Assembly (NCBI GenBank): GCA_039933515.1
Contig: JBDTNY010000127.1
Span: forward strand, 33,052-97,051
Direction: 5' to 3'
Length of the DNA stretch: 64,000 bases
DNA from: JAOUEA01 sp039933515
GTDB taxonomy: Bacteria > Actinomycetota > UBA4738 > HRBIN12
Positions 42,358 through 50,507 of the stretch are shown one piece after another. Below the pieces are notes generated by a model. That model was not told the DNA's origin. It ran no database searches and saw only the letters and a program-made list of their open reading frames with translations. The position numbers and the translations under genes are program-made. Each line of letters opens with the position of its first letter. The first letter of the stretch is position 1.

Positions 42358-43572
42358 TTAGGACCGCGAGAACAACTTGCGCCGCTTGCCGCGGGCCGCG
42401 GCGGTGGCCGCGACCTCCTCGGACTCCGAAAGACCGATGAAGCGTTGCGCGAGCTGACGAACCGCCAGGGCGACGTCCGAGGTGGGCTCGTCGATCACCA
42501 CGGGCCGCCCCTTGTTCAGGGACGTCGGCACGAGCCGGCTCGACGGGATCATCGCGTCGACCTGGATCTTCATGACCCGCTCGACGTCGTTCGCGTCGAG
42601 ACCGACCTTGCTGTCGGCTCGATTCAGCACGACGCGGAACCGCTCGCGCGGCAGCCCGATCGAGAGCAACGTGTCGAGCCCCTTGGACAGGTGCTTCACG
42701 CCGACCACGTCGAGGCTCGTAACGAGACAGATCAGCTCGGACAGGTCGAAGCACACGAGCGCGGAATCCGAGTAGTCGACCGAGGCGTCGACGACCACCT
42801 GGCTGAACTCGCCTCGGATCGCCCGCAAGAACTTGCCGATCGCCTCGCCGGGAGGTGCTTCTGCGGCCGGGTCCGGAGGGGCGCCGAAGCCCCACAGGTT
42901 CTCGCCGAGTTGTACGCCGACCTCACGCAAGCGCTGGCGGTCCGCACCCTCGCCGAGCTCCATGAGCTCCTGGATGCTCGTCGTCGGCTCGCGCCCGAAG
43001 TAGGTGAAGACGTCGCCCATGTCGAAGTCGAGGTCGACGACGGCCGTGTCCTCGCCGGTGATGTCGGCGATCGCGGTCGCGAGATTGCTGGTCAGGAACG
43101 TCTTGCCGCTCCCGCCCTTGGAGGAGAACACCGAGATGATCCGGCCCTTCATCGCCTGACCCGCGTCACGCGAGACCGAGGTCACCGAGCGCAGGTTCGC
43201 GGCCCACACGATCGCACGCTCCACGGCATCGCGGAGCTCCTCGCTGCCCTGGGTCATGTCGACCACGTCGCGGATGCCGGCCCGCATCGCGGCGGGCAGG
43301 AGCCCGTTCCACGTGTGGTCCCGCACCAGGACGATCGCCGTGCCCGGGGCCTGACGGCCCACGAACTCGGCGAGTCCGAGGGCGTCGGGCTCCTTGACCT
43401 CGGGCGACAACACGAGCACATCGACCGGGTGGTATGCCTGAATCAGGAGCTCTTCTGCCGCGGTCGCGGACTGCACCCAGCCGATCTCGTCAGTCTCGAC
43501 CTCGAGCGATCGAGCGAGCTGCTGGCGGAAGGACTGCGGCGTCCCGACGGCGACGACGCTGGCTTCGGTCAT
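42358..43572 (-). CDS. tadZ: Tad pilus localisation ATPase TadZ/CpaE
   Basis: This 404-residue protein has a degenerate receiver-like N-terminal domain (about 1-125, with no phosphoacceptor Asp: VLVLSPEV) and a MinD/ParA-type ATPase domain. The deviant Walker A SSKGGSGKTF lies at 150-159; VVDLDFDMGD follows as the second motif. Such proteins place the Tad pilus at a defined cellular site. The ATG at 43572 overlaps the cpaB stop (ATGA). Confidence 0.93.
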   Translation of the reverse strand: MTEASVVAVGTPQSFRQQLARSLEVETDEIGWVQSATAAEELLIQAYHPVDVLVLSPEVKEPDALGLAEFVGRQAPGTAIVLVRDHTWNGLLPAAMRAGIRDVVDMTQGSEELRDAVERAIVWAANLRSVTSVSRDAGQAMKGRIISVFSSKGGSGKTFLTSNLATAIADITGEDTAVVDLDFDMGDVFTYFGREPTTSIQELMELGEGADRQRLREVGVQLGENLWGFGAPPDPAAEAPPGEAIGKFLRAIRGEFSQVVVDASVDYSDSALVCFDLSELICLVTSLDVVGVKHLSKGLDTLLSIGLPRERFRVVLNRADSKVGLDANDVERVMKIQVDAMIPSSRLVPTSLNKGRPVVIDEPTSDVALAVRQLAQRFIGLSESEEVAATAAARGKRRKLFSRS

Positions 43573-44405
43573 TTCGCGGTCCCAACCACCGACTCGAACG
43601 AGGGACCGGCGGTGGCCGGGGTCGCGTAGCCGTCCTCGTTCTGAGGCGGCAGCAGACCCAGGTTCACGTTGTCGGCGTAGGCCAGCGCGTAACTGACCGC
43701 GGAGGCTTCCTCGGGGAGCAGGTCGAGCGTGAGCGGGATGTTCTCCTCGGAGAACTTGTTGTCCTCGTTCACCGGGTTGCGGATGTCGAGGACCCGCGTC
43801 GACGACACCAGCGTGACCGTGAAGCTGAACGGCATCGCGATGACCGGAGCGTCGGCGCCGGCGCCTCCCTGGAGCGAGGCGTACACGCGCTGGAGCTGAG
43901 CGGGGCTCAGGAGCGAGCGCAGGACGTTCTTCGAGACGATCTGCCCCTCCTTGAACGAGGCGTAGACCACGACGAAGTCGCCACGCTGGATCACGCCGTA
44001 CCCCGCGGGGCCGCCATCGAGAACGATCGGCAGACCGACGTGGTCGGCGCTGATCCCCAGCGGGCCGCCGGCAGGCGCTTCACCGCTGGACAGGCGGCTC
44101 GTGGCGATCTGCTCGTTCGCGAGCACCGGCGCCGTGGTGGTCTGGCCCTTGAGCTGCGCGAGATCGGTGACGGCGCCGTCGACGACGGCGTCGGTCGGGA
44201 TGCCGAGCTGAGAGAACACCCCTTGATCGATCAGGGTGTTCAGGTTCGTGTTCGCCGGGATGTCCTGCGACGACACGATCACCGAGGAAAGCGAGCCGCC
44301 GGACACGGCGTCCTGCTTGACTCCCTTGGTGTAGAGGATCACCGCCCCCGCAGCCGCGATGGCGAGGATCACAGCGATAGCTACGACCAGACCGCGTGAC
44401 CTCAT
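43569..44405 (-). CDS. cpaB: Flp pilus assembly protein CpaB (RcpC)
   Basis: This 278-residue protein has an N-terminal membrane helix (residues about 5-25) and an SAF-type domain near 40-110 (SSQDIPANTNL, LANEQIATSRL), as in the CpaB/RcpC family, followed by a CpaB C-terminal domain (GDFVVVYASF). It sits on the outer face of the membrane and contributes to pilus assembly. In Gram-positives the outer-membrane secretin partner is absent, consistent with no rcpA here. It ends coupled to tadZ. Confidence 0.88.
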   Translation of the reverse strand: MRSRGLVVAIAVILAIAAAGAVILYTKGVKQDAVSGGSLSSVIVSSQDIPANTNLNTLIDQGVFSQLGIPTDAVVDGAVTDLAQLKGQTTTAPVLANEQIATSRLSSGEAPAGGPLGISADHVGLPIVLDGGPAGYGVIQRGDFVVVYASFKEGQIVSKNVLRSLLSPAQLQRVYASLQGGAGADAPVIAMPFSFTVTLVSSTRVLDIRNPVNEDNKFSEENIPLTLDLLPEEASAVSYALAYADNVNLGLLPPQNEDGYATPATAGPSFESVVGTAK

Positions 44406-44427
44406 CTGCCTGTCTCCTTCCGTCCTT

Positions 44428-45843
44428 CTAGCTCTGTCCCGGGCACGAGCCCAAGTTCCGATCACAGAGGACGATCGACTGTGCGCCGAAGTCCTCGCCT
44501 TCACCCACTCGACCCGACCCGGTGGTGAATCCCTTCCACTGCGTCACCAGGCAGATCGCGTTCGGGTCGCTCGGCCTGATGCCGCACGCCCCAGGTGTTC
44601 CGTTCATCGACCAGCCGTACTGAACCTTGAGGTCCGTCGCGGCGGCGATACGCCACGTGATCGTGCGCGCGGCGGTGTCGTACCAATAGGCGCAGGTGGG
44701 CGAGGTGTCGCCCGGCGCGCACTGGCGGTACTCCGCGCCCTTCTTCGGGTAGATGTGCACGCTGCTCGAGAGCAGGGTGTCGGGCGAGACCGACGGGCAC
44801 CCCGAGGTGCCGTACGAGTCGGCGATCGCCTTGACCTGCCCGTTGGTGAGACTGGTCGTCGACATCGTGCAGGTGCCGCTCGTGCCCGGCGTGCCGATCG
44901 CGGCCGAGTCGTTCCCCTTGTAGACCTCGTGGATCAGGAGCCGCGTGAACCCGACGATGTCGTACTTGTCGGGCGTGTCCGGGCACGGCGCGACCCCGCC
45001 GCCCTTCGCGAGCTGGCCGTTGCAGTCGTTGACGGGGAAGAGCTTGACCTGGCCGATCTGGCTGTGGAGCGTGTCCCAGTTCGAGGCAGAGTGGCCGGTG
45101 TCGACGCAGACGTAGGTTGGCGCGGAGCCCGGGGGCGATCCGTTGAGCAGCAGCAGATCAGGGTAGTTGTTGATGATCCAGTCGCGTCGGTCCGACGACC
45201 CGGCGTTGTGGCAGTTCTCGCCAGAGCTGACATTCCACTGGGAGAGGTTCATGAAGCCCCAGCTCGCGGCGCCGAGGCTCGCCTCGCCGTTGTTGTACCA
45301 GAAGGCACAGGTGTCATCGATCGCGATCCCGTCCGGAACCTTGCAGGTGCCTTGCAGGTAACCGGCGTCCAGGACGATCGGCACGGCGAAGCCTCCGGCC
45401 GTCGGGCCCCACGCGGCCGTCGCCTTGGTTTTGACGGTGCCGGTGTTCCCGAACCCGAGGACCTGGGCGAAGAAGAGCTGCTGCTGCGACTGGTACTCGA
45501 CGCTCAGGTAGCCGGCCCCGTCGTCGCACCCGACGACCTCGGTGATGCCGCCGTTCTCGGCGGCCACCCCCTTCACGTTGGCGGCGGCGTAGATATCGGC
45601 GCGGCTCTCCGGGTCGAAGCTGTCGGATTGGTCGGCGCACGACTTCGCGGCGGCCAGCGCGGCAGCGTCGGAGGCGTTCACCATCTCGCGCCGGCGGAGC
45701 AACAGCCCGCCGACGTCGATCGTGAGCACCAGCATGCCGAACAATGCGACGAGGATCAGCGCCGTGATCACCATGACGGCGCCCCGCTCGTCGTCGCCCC
45801 GGCGCCGGACGCGACCCGCGAAGCCCATCACGAGGTCTCGCAT
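44428..45843 (-). CDS. TadG-like protein with large extracellular domain
   Basis: This 471-residue protein has the TadG N-terminal pattern (DERGAVMVITALILVALFGML, then DVGGLLLRRREMVNASDAAALAAA), giving one membrane helix near residues 25-45 followed by a large extracellular region rich in Cys, Ser and Gly. It may act as a pilus-associated surface protein or minor pilin. ATG at 45843 has AGGAA eight bases upstream and overlaps tadE by 16 bases; an ATG at 45828, overlapping the tadE stop as TGATG, is also possible. No known domain is visible after the helix. Confidence 0.85.
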   Translation of the reverse strand: MRDLVMGFAGRVRRRGDDERGAVMVITALILVALFGMLVLTIDVGGLLLRRREMVNASDAAALAAAKSCADQSDSFDPESRADIYAAANVKGVAAENGGITEVVGCDDGAGYLSVEYQSQQQLFFAQVLGFGNTGTVKTKATAAWGPTAGGFAVPIVLDAGYLQGTCKVPDGIAIDDTCAFWYNNGEASLGAASWGFMNLSQWNVSSGENCHNAGSSDRRDWIINNYPDLLLLNGSPPGSAPTYVCVDTGHSASNWDTLHSQIGQVKLFPVNDCNGQLAKGGGVAPCPDTPDKYDIVGFTRLLIHEVYKGNDSAAIGTPGTSGTCTMSTTSLTNGQVKAIADSYGTSGCPSVSPDTLLSSSVHIYPKKGAEYRQCAPGDTSPTCAYWYDTAARTITWRIAAATDLKVQYGWSMNGTPGACGIRPSDPNAICLVTQWKGFTTGSGRVGEGEDFGAQSIVLCDRNLGSCPGQS

Positions 45844-46274
45844 CGGAACGTTCCTGAGATCGTGGGGTTCAGCGTGAGCGGCGGGAGGAACGGCACGTCG
45901 ATCGAGAAGATCTCCTTGAGGCTGGCAGGCAGCGCACCGTTGTTGATCGCCACGGTGACGGCCTGATCGACGCCGCCGTCGCTCGGGCATCCGCCCGCCG
46001 GCGAGATCGTGATGCCGCCGAACCCTGCCGGGAGCGCGCCGGTCGAGGCGTTGACGACGGCCGCGTTCACCTGCGACGCGTCACCGCCGACCGCGGCCAC
46101 GCGGGCGCCCTCGCGGGTGGCCGCCCGCAGGCTCTGGACCTGCCAGAAGGCAAGTCCGTACTCCATCATGCCGAACACCAGCATCGCGAGGAGGCCGACG
46201 ATGAGCGCGAACTCGACCGCCGCGGCGCCTTCCTCGCGGTGGAGCTTGTGGCGGATCTTAGATCGGATCGTCAT
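45828..46274 (-). CDS. tadE: TadE-like pseudopilin
   Basis: This 148-residue minor pilin has a prepilin-like N-terminus: basic residues, then EEGAAAVEFALIVGLLAM with Glu at position +5 after the likely cleavage, and a long hydrophobic helix. The C-terminal domain (about 45-148) contains two cysteines. ATG 46274 has GGGAG about eight bases upstream; a start four codons earlier exists. The prepilin peptidase must be encoded elsewhere. Confidence 0.9.
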   Translation of the reverse strand: MTIRSKIRHKLHREEGAAAVEFALIVGLLAMLVFGMMEYGLAFWQVQSLRAATREGARVAAVGGDASQVNAAVVNASTGALPAGFGGITISPAGGCPSDGGVDQAVTVAINNGALPASLKEIFSIDVPFLPPLTLNPTISGTFRCETS

Positions 46275-46371
46275 CGGTACTCCCACCTCGCAGGTTCGCC
46301 GGCCCCTCGCTCCTCCGGGATCGATGCCGGAAGAGCGAGCGGCCGGCGAGGCCGCTCTGGATCTGTCAGAT

Positions 46372-46575
46372 TTAGGCGTTCCCGACTGCGTCGCCCACCT
46401 GCGTGAACTTGTCGCTCGCGTTGTTGCCGAGCACCGTCACTGCGCCGATGATCACGACAGCGATCAGGGCAACCATGAGCGCGTACTCAACCGCGGTCGC
46501 GCCACCCTCGTCGGCAGCACGCTCCTGCAGGTCGCTCCACCACGTGGTAACGCCGGTGTACATGCGAAGGAACAT
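46372..46575 (-). CDS. flp: Flp-type major pilin
   Basis: This 67-residue precursor is the major Flp pilin. The cleavage region DEGGATAVEYALMVALI places Glu at +5 after the Gly, and the remaining hydrophobic helix forms the fibre. The C-terminal tail is short (NNASDKFTQVGDAVGNA). The ATG at 46575 is preceded by AAGGGGG seven bases upstream; the in-frame ATG at 46563 would shorten the leader. It is the first gene of the Tad operon, which follows 97 bases later. Confidence 0.95.
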   Translation of the reverse strand: MFLRMYTGVTTWWSDLQERAADEGGATAVEYALMVALIAVVIIGAVTVLGNNASDKFTQVGDAVGNA

Positions 46576-46714
46576 GCAAACCCCCTTCCGTTTCCGAGTC
46601 CCGTCCTGTCCGGGCGTCCCTTCGAAAAATCGCCCGGGAGCGGATGTCGATCCGCCTGAGGACATGGTCGGCATCCGGGCGCTCCGGGGGAATTCCGAGT
46701 TTCACTGATGGTGG

Positions 46715-46732
46715 GTACGTAGTCCTACGTAC
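46715..46732. promoter_or_regulatory. 18-bp inverted repeat upstream of flp
   Basis: GTACGTAG-TC-CTACGTAC is perfect across eight bases each side, and GGTG/CACC pairs extend the arms beyond a single mismatch. It lies about 140 bases upstream of flp and 67 bases before the plus-strand membrane gene at 46799. Three LuxR-type regulators follow, and this class often binds short inverted repeats, so an operator is plausible. Confidence 0.6.
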
Positions 46733-46786
46733 GCACCTTCGGGTAGCCGGTCGACCCGAGAGGTCCTTGCTGACGCGGGGCGCCCG

Positions 46787-46792
46787 TAGGAT
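46787..46792 (+). promoter_or_regulatory. -10 hexamer, likely leaderless start at GTG 46799
   Basis: TAGGAT lies exactly six bases before the GTG at 46799. This decides between the adjacent GTG codons at 46796 and 46799 in favour of the second. Confidence 0.45.
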
Positions 46793-46798
46793 GACGTG

Positions 46799-48214
46799 GT
46801 GGCGGCGCGATGGCGGGTCGGTGGCGTCGGCCGCGTGTGGGCCCTGCTGCCGGTCGCCGCACCCTTCTTCGTCGCCCTCACCGCGACGATGGGGGCCGTC
46901 GATCTCGCCTACCACGTGCGGGTCGGCGAGCAGATCGTCGCGTCGGGTTCGCTTCCGCGCGTCGACACGTTTTCCTTCACCGCATCGGGCACGTCGTGGT
47001 TGGACCAGCAGTGGGGCGCACAGGTCCTGCTCCTGGCCGGCTACCGGGCGTCCGGCTGGGCCGGCCTCGTCGTGCTCCGGGCGGCGCTGATCTCGGCGAC
47101 CTGTGGGCTCGTCTATCTGGCGTGCCGCGCACGCGGGGCGAACCGCCGCTCGTCCTCGCTGTTGACGCTCGCGGGCGTAGTGGTGGGCATGCGCGGGCTC
47201 GCGCTGCGGCCGCAGCTCTTCGTGCTCCCGCTGGTGGCCGGCTGTCTCTGGATCCTGGCCGGACGCAGGGCACACCCTCGTCGCCTGGCCTGGCTGCCGG
47301 TGCTCGCGGCGGCGATGGCGAACCTCCACGGTGCGTTCGTGCTCGTGCCCGTGATCGCGGGACTCGCGGTCGTAGAGGATGTCATCGAGCGCGACTCCGG
47401 CGTGGCGCGCACCCTCCTCACGGGTGTGGCCGCAACAGCGGCGACCCTGGTGAACCCATTCGGCACCGAGGCGTGGCGATACGCCTACCGGATCGCCACG
47501 AACCCGGTGATCCGCGACACGATCTCCGAGTGGCGACCCATCTCCGTCGCCACGATCTCGGGCGCGGTGTTCGTGACCTCGATCGTGCTGCTGGTCCTGC
47601 TGTTCATCCGGAAGGGACGGCCGGTGGACCTGGCCGCCATCGCGTGGCTCACGGTCTTCGGCTCCCTGGCCGTGCCGGCGTCGCGCGGGATCGTGCTGTG
47701 GGGACTCGTGGCGCCCACCGTCACCGCGCGCATGATGCCCGCCCGGGACGAGGAAGGCCCAACGAGTTCCTCACGCCTGATCGCTGCGGGGGTCATCGCG
47801 GTGGCGGCGCTCGCGGCGATGACGGTGCCTCTGTGGCGGGGCACCTCGGCCGAGGAGCTGTTGACGCGCGCGCCCGGGGGGCTGACCGCCGCGGTGATGC
47901 GGGAGGTCCCGGCGGGCACGGATCTCTTCGTCTGGCAGCCCTGGGGGTCGTGGTTCGAGTTCGCGATCCCCCAGGACCGCGTGTTCGTCGACTCGCGCAT
48001 CGAGCTCTATCCAGCCCCCGTGTGGCGGGAGTACGGGCAGGTCCGCCTCGCCGAGGGATCCTGGAGCTCGATCCTGGCTGCCTACGATGTCGGAGCGATC
48101 GTGATCGACGCCGAAAACGACACCCTGCGGCCGCGCCTGATGGGCGAGCCCGCGTGGACCCTCGTCTACCAGGACGGCGACGGATCGCTCTTCGTTCGAC
48201 GAGATCCCGCGTGA
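46799..48214 (+). CDS. Large membrane protein, GT-C-like (unknown function)
   Basis: This 471-residue protein has about ten membrane helices and an extracellular loop between the first two with VDLAYHVRVGEQIVASGSLP and VDTFSFTASGTSWLDQQWG, a pattern found in many uncharacterised membrane glycosyltransferase-like proteins. The C-terminal 130 residues (FVWQPWGSWFEFAIPQDRVF, VDSRIELYP) form a soluble extracellular domain of the same family. It may transfer a sugar from a lipid carrier, for example to pilin, but this is inference from the fold and from its position next to the Tad operon. It converges on the first LuxR gene with only one base between the stops. Confidence 0.65.
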   Translation: MAARWRVGGVGRVWALLPVAAPFFVALTATMGAVDLAYHVRVGEQIVASGSLPRVDTFSFTASGTSWLDQQWGAQVLLLAGYRASGWAGLVVLRAALISATCGLVYLACRARGANRRSSSLLTLAGVVVGMRGLALRPQLFVLPLVAGCLWILAGRRAHPRRLAWLPVLAAAMANLHGAFVLVPVIAGLAVVEDVIERDSGVARTLLTGVAATAATLVNPFGTEAWRYAYRIATNPVIRDTISEWRPISVATISGAVFVTSIVLLVLLFIRKGRPVDLAAIAWLTVFGSLAVPASRGIVLWGLVAPTVTARMMPARDEEGPTSSSRLIAAGVIAVAALAAMTVPLWRGTSAEELLTRAPGGLTAAVMREVPAGTDLFVWQPWGSWFEFAIPQDRVFVDSRIELYPAPVWREYGQVRLAEGSWSSILAAYDVGAIVIDAENDTLRPRLMGEPAWTLVYQDGDGSLFVRRDPA

Positions 48215-48215
48215 A

Positions 48216-48941
48216 TCAGTCGGGAGCGCCCACCGAGACGAGGCCCGACTGGGCGGCGAGACGGATCGCGGCCAGACGGGAGCCGACGCCGAGCTTGCCG
48301 TAGATCCTCGCCAGGTGCGTCGTGACCGTGCGCTCGCGCACGCCCAGGCGCACCGCGATCTCGCGTGAGGTGAGGCCCTCGGCCGCGACGCACAGCACCT
48401 CTCGTTCGCGCTCGGTGAGCTTGACCTCGAAGTCGCGCCGCCGCTCGATCCCGGCCGCGATCATCCCGACCTGGTGCGAGGCGGGGCTCGCGAGCACCAT
48501 CTCCCGGTCCGCGGAACGCCGGAGCGCCTGCAGGAATTCGATCGGATCGATGTTCTTGTCGACGAATCCGTCGGCACCCACGAAGAGCGCCCGCGAGATC
48601 AACGTGGGGTCGGCGTTCGCCCCACAGCCGAGGATCGCATGGGCCGGGAAGCGCTCGCGCAGGTTGCGGATCAGCCAGAACGCGTCGCGGTCACCGGCAA
48701 GGCCGAGCCCCACCAAGACCACCACTCGGGTGCGCCGGACGCGCTGGATCGCCTCGAGGGCCTCGTCGGCGGTGCCCGCCTCGGTCAGCACCTCCATGTC
48801 GGGCCGGTCATCGATCAACAGCCGCAAGCCGGCACGCACGACCGGCAACGGGTCCACCAGGACCACCCCCAGCCTCCGGCGAGATGCCGGGGTCGGCGGG
48901 TCCGCGATCGTGGGTCGTCGCGCAGCCAGTGGTGCCTCCAT
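48216..48941 (-). CDS. LuxR-type regulator with pseudo-receiver, copy 1
   Basis: This 241-residue protein has a receiver-like N-terminus (residues about 24-140) and a NarL/LuxR helix-turn-helix near 175-238 (LTEREREVLCVAAEGLTSREIA then RERTVTTHLARIYGKLGV). The receiver keeps one acidic residue (LVDPLPVV) but the phosphoacceptor position reads VVVLVGLGLAG, with no Asp, so phosphorylation is unlikely and the domain may bind a ligand or partner. No cognate histidine kinase lies nearby. It is the last of three related genes on this strand. Confidence 0.88.
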   Translation of the reverse strand: MEAPLAARRPTIADPPTPASRRRLGVVLVDPLPVVRAGLRLLIDDRPDMEVLTEAGTADEALEAIQRVRRTRVVVLVGLGLAGDRDAFWLIRNLRERFPAHAILGCGANADPTLISRALFVGADGFVDKNIDPIEFLQALRRSADREMVLASPASHQVGMIAAGIERRRDFEVKLTEREREVLCVAAEGLTSREIAVRLGVRERTVTTHLARIYGKLGVGSRLAAIRLAAQSGLVSVGAPD

Positions 48942-49043
48942 CGGTCGGTGACATCCGAAGGATCCGCGGCGACGCCACGGCCTCGGAGCAGGTTCACCTC
49001 CCTATCGGCACCTCCGAGCTCGGGGCTGAGCCCGCCGGGTCGT

Positions 49044-49712
49044 TCAGCGGAGGTCGATCAGACCGAGCTGCGCGGCACGGGCCACCGCCTGCACGCGGGT
49101 GCGTACTTCGAGCTTGCGGTAGAGCTTCGCGACGTGGGTCTCCACGGTGCGCGGCGAGATCCCCAGGCGGGTGGCCGCCTGCTGCATCGTCAGGCCCTGG
49201 CTCACGAGCACGAGGATCTCGAGCTCTCGCGGGGTCAGGTTCGCCCGCATCTGCGTTCCCTCGCGGGCCTGTTTCGCCAATGAGCCCAAGGCGGCCACGG
49301 CCGCCTGCTCGAGTGGCGCGGAGACCGCACGCTCGCCGTCGGCGACTCGACGGATCGCCTCGCCAACGGTGCGCAGTCCGTCGCGCTTGCCGACGAACCC
49401 CCGGACACCGAGCCGGAGCGCGGTGAGAACCGTCGCACCATCGGTGCGGTCGGACAGGACGAGCACCGGGATACCTGCGGCGTCGCTCCTCAGTCGAGCG
49501 ATCGCCTCGTCGACGACATCGTCGCCGAGATCCGCATCGAGCACGAGCACGTCGGGCCGAAGGGTGTCGCAGAGCACCACGGCGCCGTCGAGGTCCTCGG
49601 ACTCACCGACCACCTCGAGTCCGCCGACATCGGCGCACGAGAGCCGCACGACGCCGCGGATCACGGGATGACCGCCGGCGATCACCACGCGCGCCAGATC
49701 CCCGGTCCCCAT
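49044..49712 (-). CDS. LuxR-type response regulator, copy 2
   Basis: This 222-residue protein has a receiver (about 5-120) and a LuxR helix-turn-helix (LTPRELEILVLVSQGLTMQQAA then SPRTVETHVAKLYRKLEV). The phosphoacceptor Asp is present in VLVLDADLGDD, but the usual acidic pair at the N-terminus is replaced by VIAGGHPVI, so metal binding may be impaired. ATG at 49712 begins right before the receiver; an upstream start at 49757 would add a low-complexity segment. It lies between two similar genes. Confidence 0.88.
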   Translation of the reverse strand: MGTGDLARVVIAGGHPVIRGVVRLSCADVGGLEVVGESEDLDGAVVLCDTLRPDVLVLDADLGDDVVDEAIARLRSDAAGIPVLVLSDRTDGATVLTALRLGVRGFVGKRDGLRTVGEAIRRVADGERAVSAPLEQAAVAALGSLAKQAREGTQMRANLTPRELEILVLVSQGLTMQQAATRLGISPRTVETHVAKLYRKLEVRTRVQAVARAAQLGLIDLR

Positions 49713-49767
49713 GTGGGCGAAGGCTACCCCGGCCCGTGGGGATGGCGACGTAGGCACCGGGACACCT

Positions 49768-50436
49768 TCACGCCGTGCGGGTGACGGCCCGGAGCCCCTC
49801 TCGCCACGCGATCCTGACCGCTTCGACCTTGGTATGGACGCCGAGCTTGCCCAGGATGTTCTTCACGTGGCTCTGGACCGTGAGAGGGCTGATCTGCAGG
49901 CGCGACGCCACGTCCCTGGTCGACAACCCCTGGGCGAGGAGGGCGAGGATCTCCGTCTCGCGGCCGGTGAGCGAGCCAAGGAGCGCGCCGTCGTCGCGCA
50001 CCGTGGTTCGTCGATCGAGCAGCCGATCCACGAGGGAGGGCAGGTCGCGCGCCGGCAATACCAGCTCGCCCGCGTACGCCCGACGGAACGCGTCGATCAA
50101 CCGATGGGGGTCACGTTCGGTCGGGAGCACCCCTCGCGCGCCCGCCGCGAGCGCGCCGGCAGCGATCTCCGGCCCCCCGAGCCGCGTCGCGACCAGGATG
50201 CACGCGCCGTCGTGGGAATCCCGGATCTCCGCCACGATCGCGAGCCCGCGACCATCGTCCCGATCCAAGGCAACCACGACGACGTCGGCGAGGCCGTCGG
50301 CGATCGCGGCGGTCACCGCCGACAGATCGGAGACCGGGCCGAGCACGCGGACATGGCCGCGCTTCGGCAACGAGAGGAGGAGCCCCTGGGTCAGACCCGG
50401 GCTCTCGTCGACGACCAACACGTTGATGTGGTGCAT
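49768..50436 (-). CDS. LuxR-type regulator with pseudo-receiver, copy 3
   Basis: This 222-residue protein has a receiver (about 4-120) with an acidic VVDESPG start, but the phosphoacceptor position reads VVVVALDRDDG, with Ala where Asp is expected. The C-terminal helix-turn-helix is LTGRETEILALLAQGLSTRDVA then SPLTVQSHVKNILGKLGV. ATG 50436 starts 11 residues before the receiver; ATG 50469 is possible. It diverges from the DUF255 gene across about 70 bases. The three regulators are paralogs and may act together. Confidence 0.88.
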   Translation of the reverse strand: MHHINVLVVDESPGLTQGLLLSLPKRGHVRVLGPVSDLSAVTAAIADGLADVVVVALDRDDGRGLAIVAEIRDSHDGACILVATRLGGPEIAAGALAAGARGVLPTERDPHRLIDAFRRAYAGELVLPARDLPSLVDRLLDRRTTVRDDGALLGSLTGRETEILALLAQGLSTRDVASRLQISPLTVQSHVKNILGKLGVHTKVEAVRIAWREGLRAVTRTA

Positions 50437-50495
50437 GCTTTCGGCAACCCCCGATCGCTGCATCGGCATCCGCGACGCTTCGCCTGAAGGAGCGA

Positions 50496-50501
50496 GAGAC
50501 T
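50496..50501 (+). promoter_or_regulatory. -10 hexamer candidate before DUF255 gene
   Basis: GAGACT lies six bases before the ATG at 50508, keeping the pattern seen at other genes here. A GAAGGAG sequence 22 bases upstream is too far to serve as a ribosome site. Confidence 0.35.
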
Positions 50502-50507
50502 GATGGC

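Noticed and set aside
41005..43629. Long plus-strand open frame over the tadA-tadZ region
   Set aside because: It mirrors the minus-strand tad genes, has His/Arg/Asp-rich low-quality sequence and no recognisable domain; high GC keeps antisense frames open.
46796..46798. GTG 46796 as the start of the membrane gene
   Set aside because: The -10 hexamer spacing fits GTG 46799 better; the difference is one residue.
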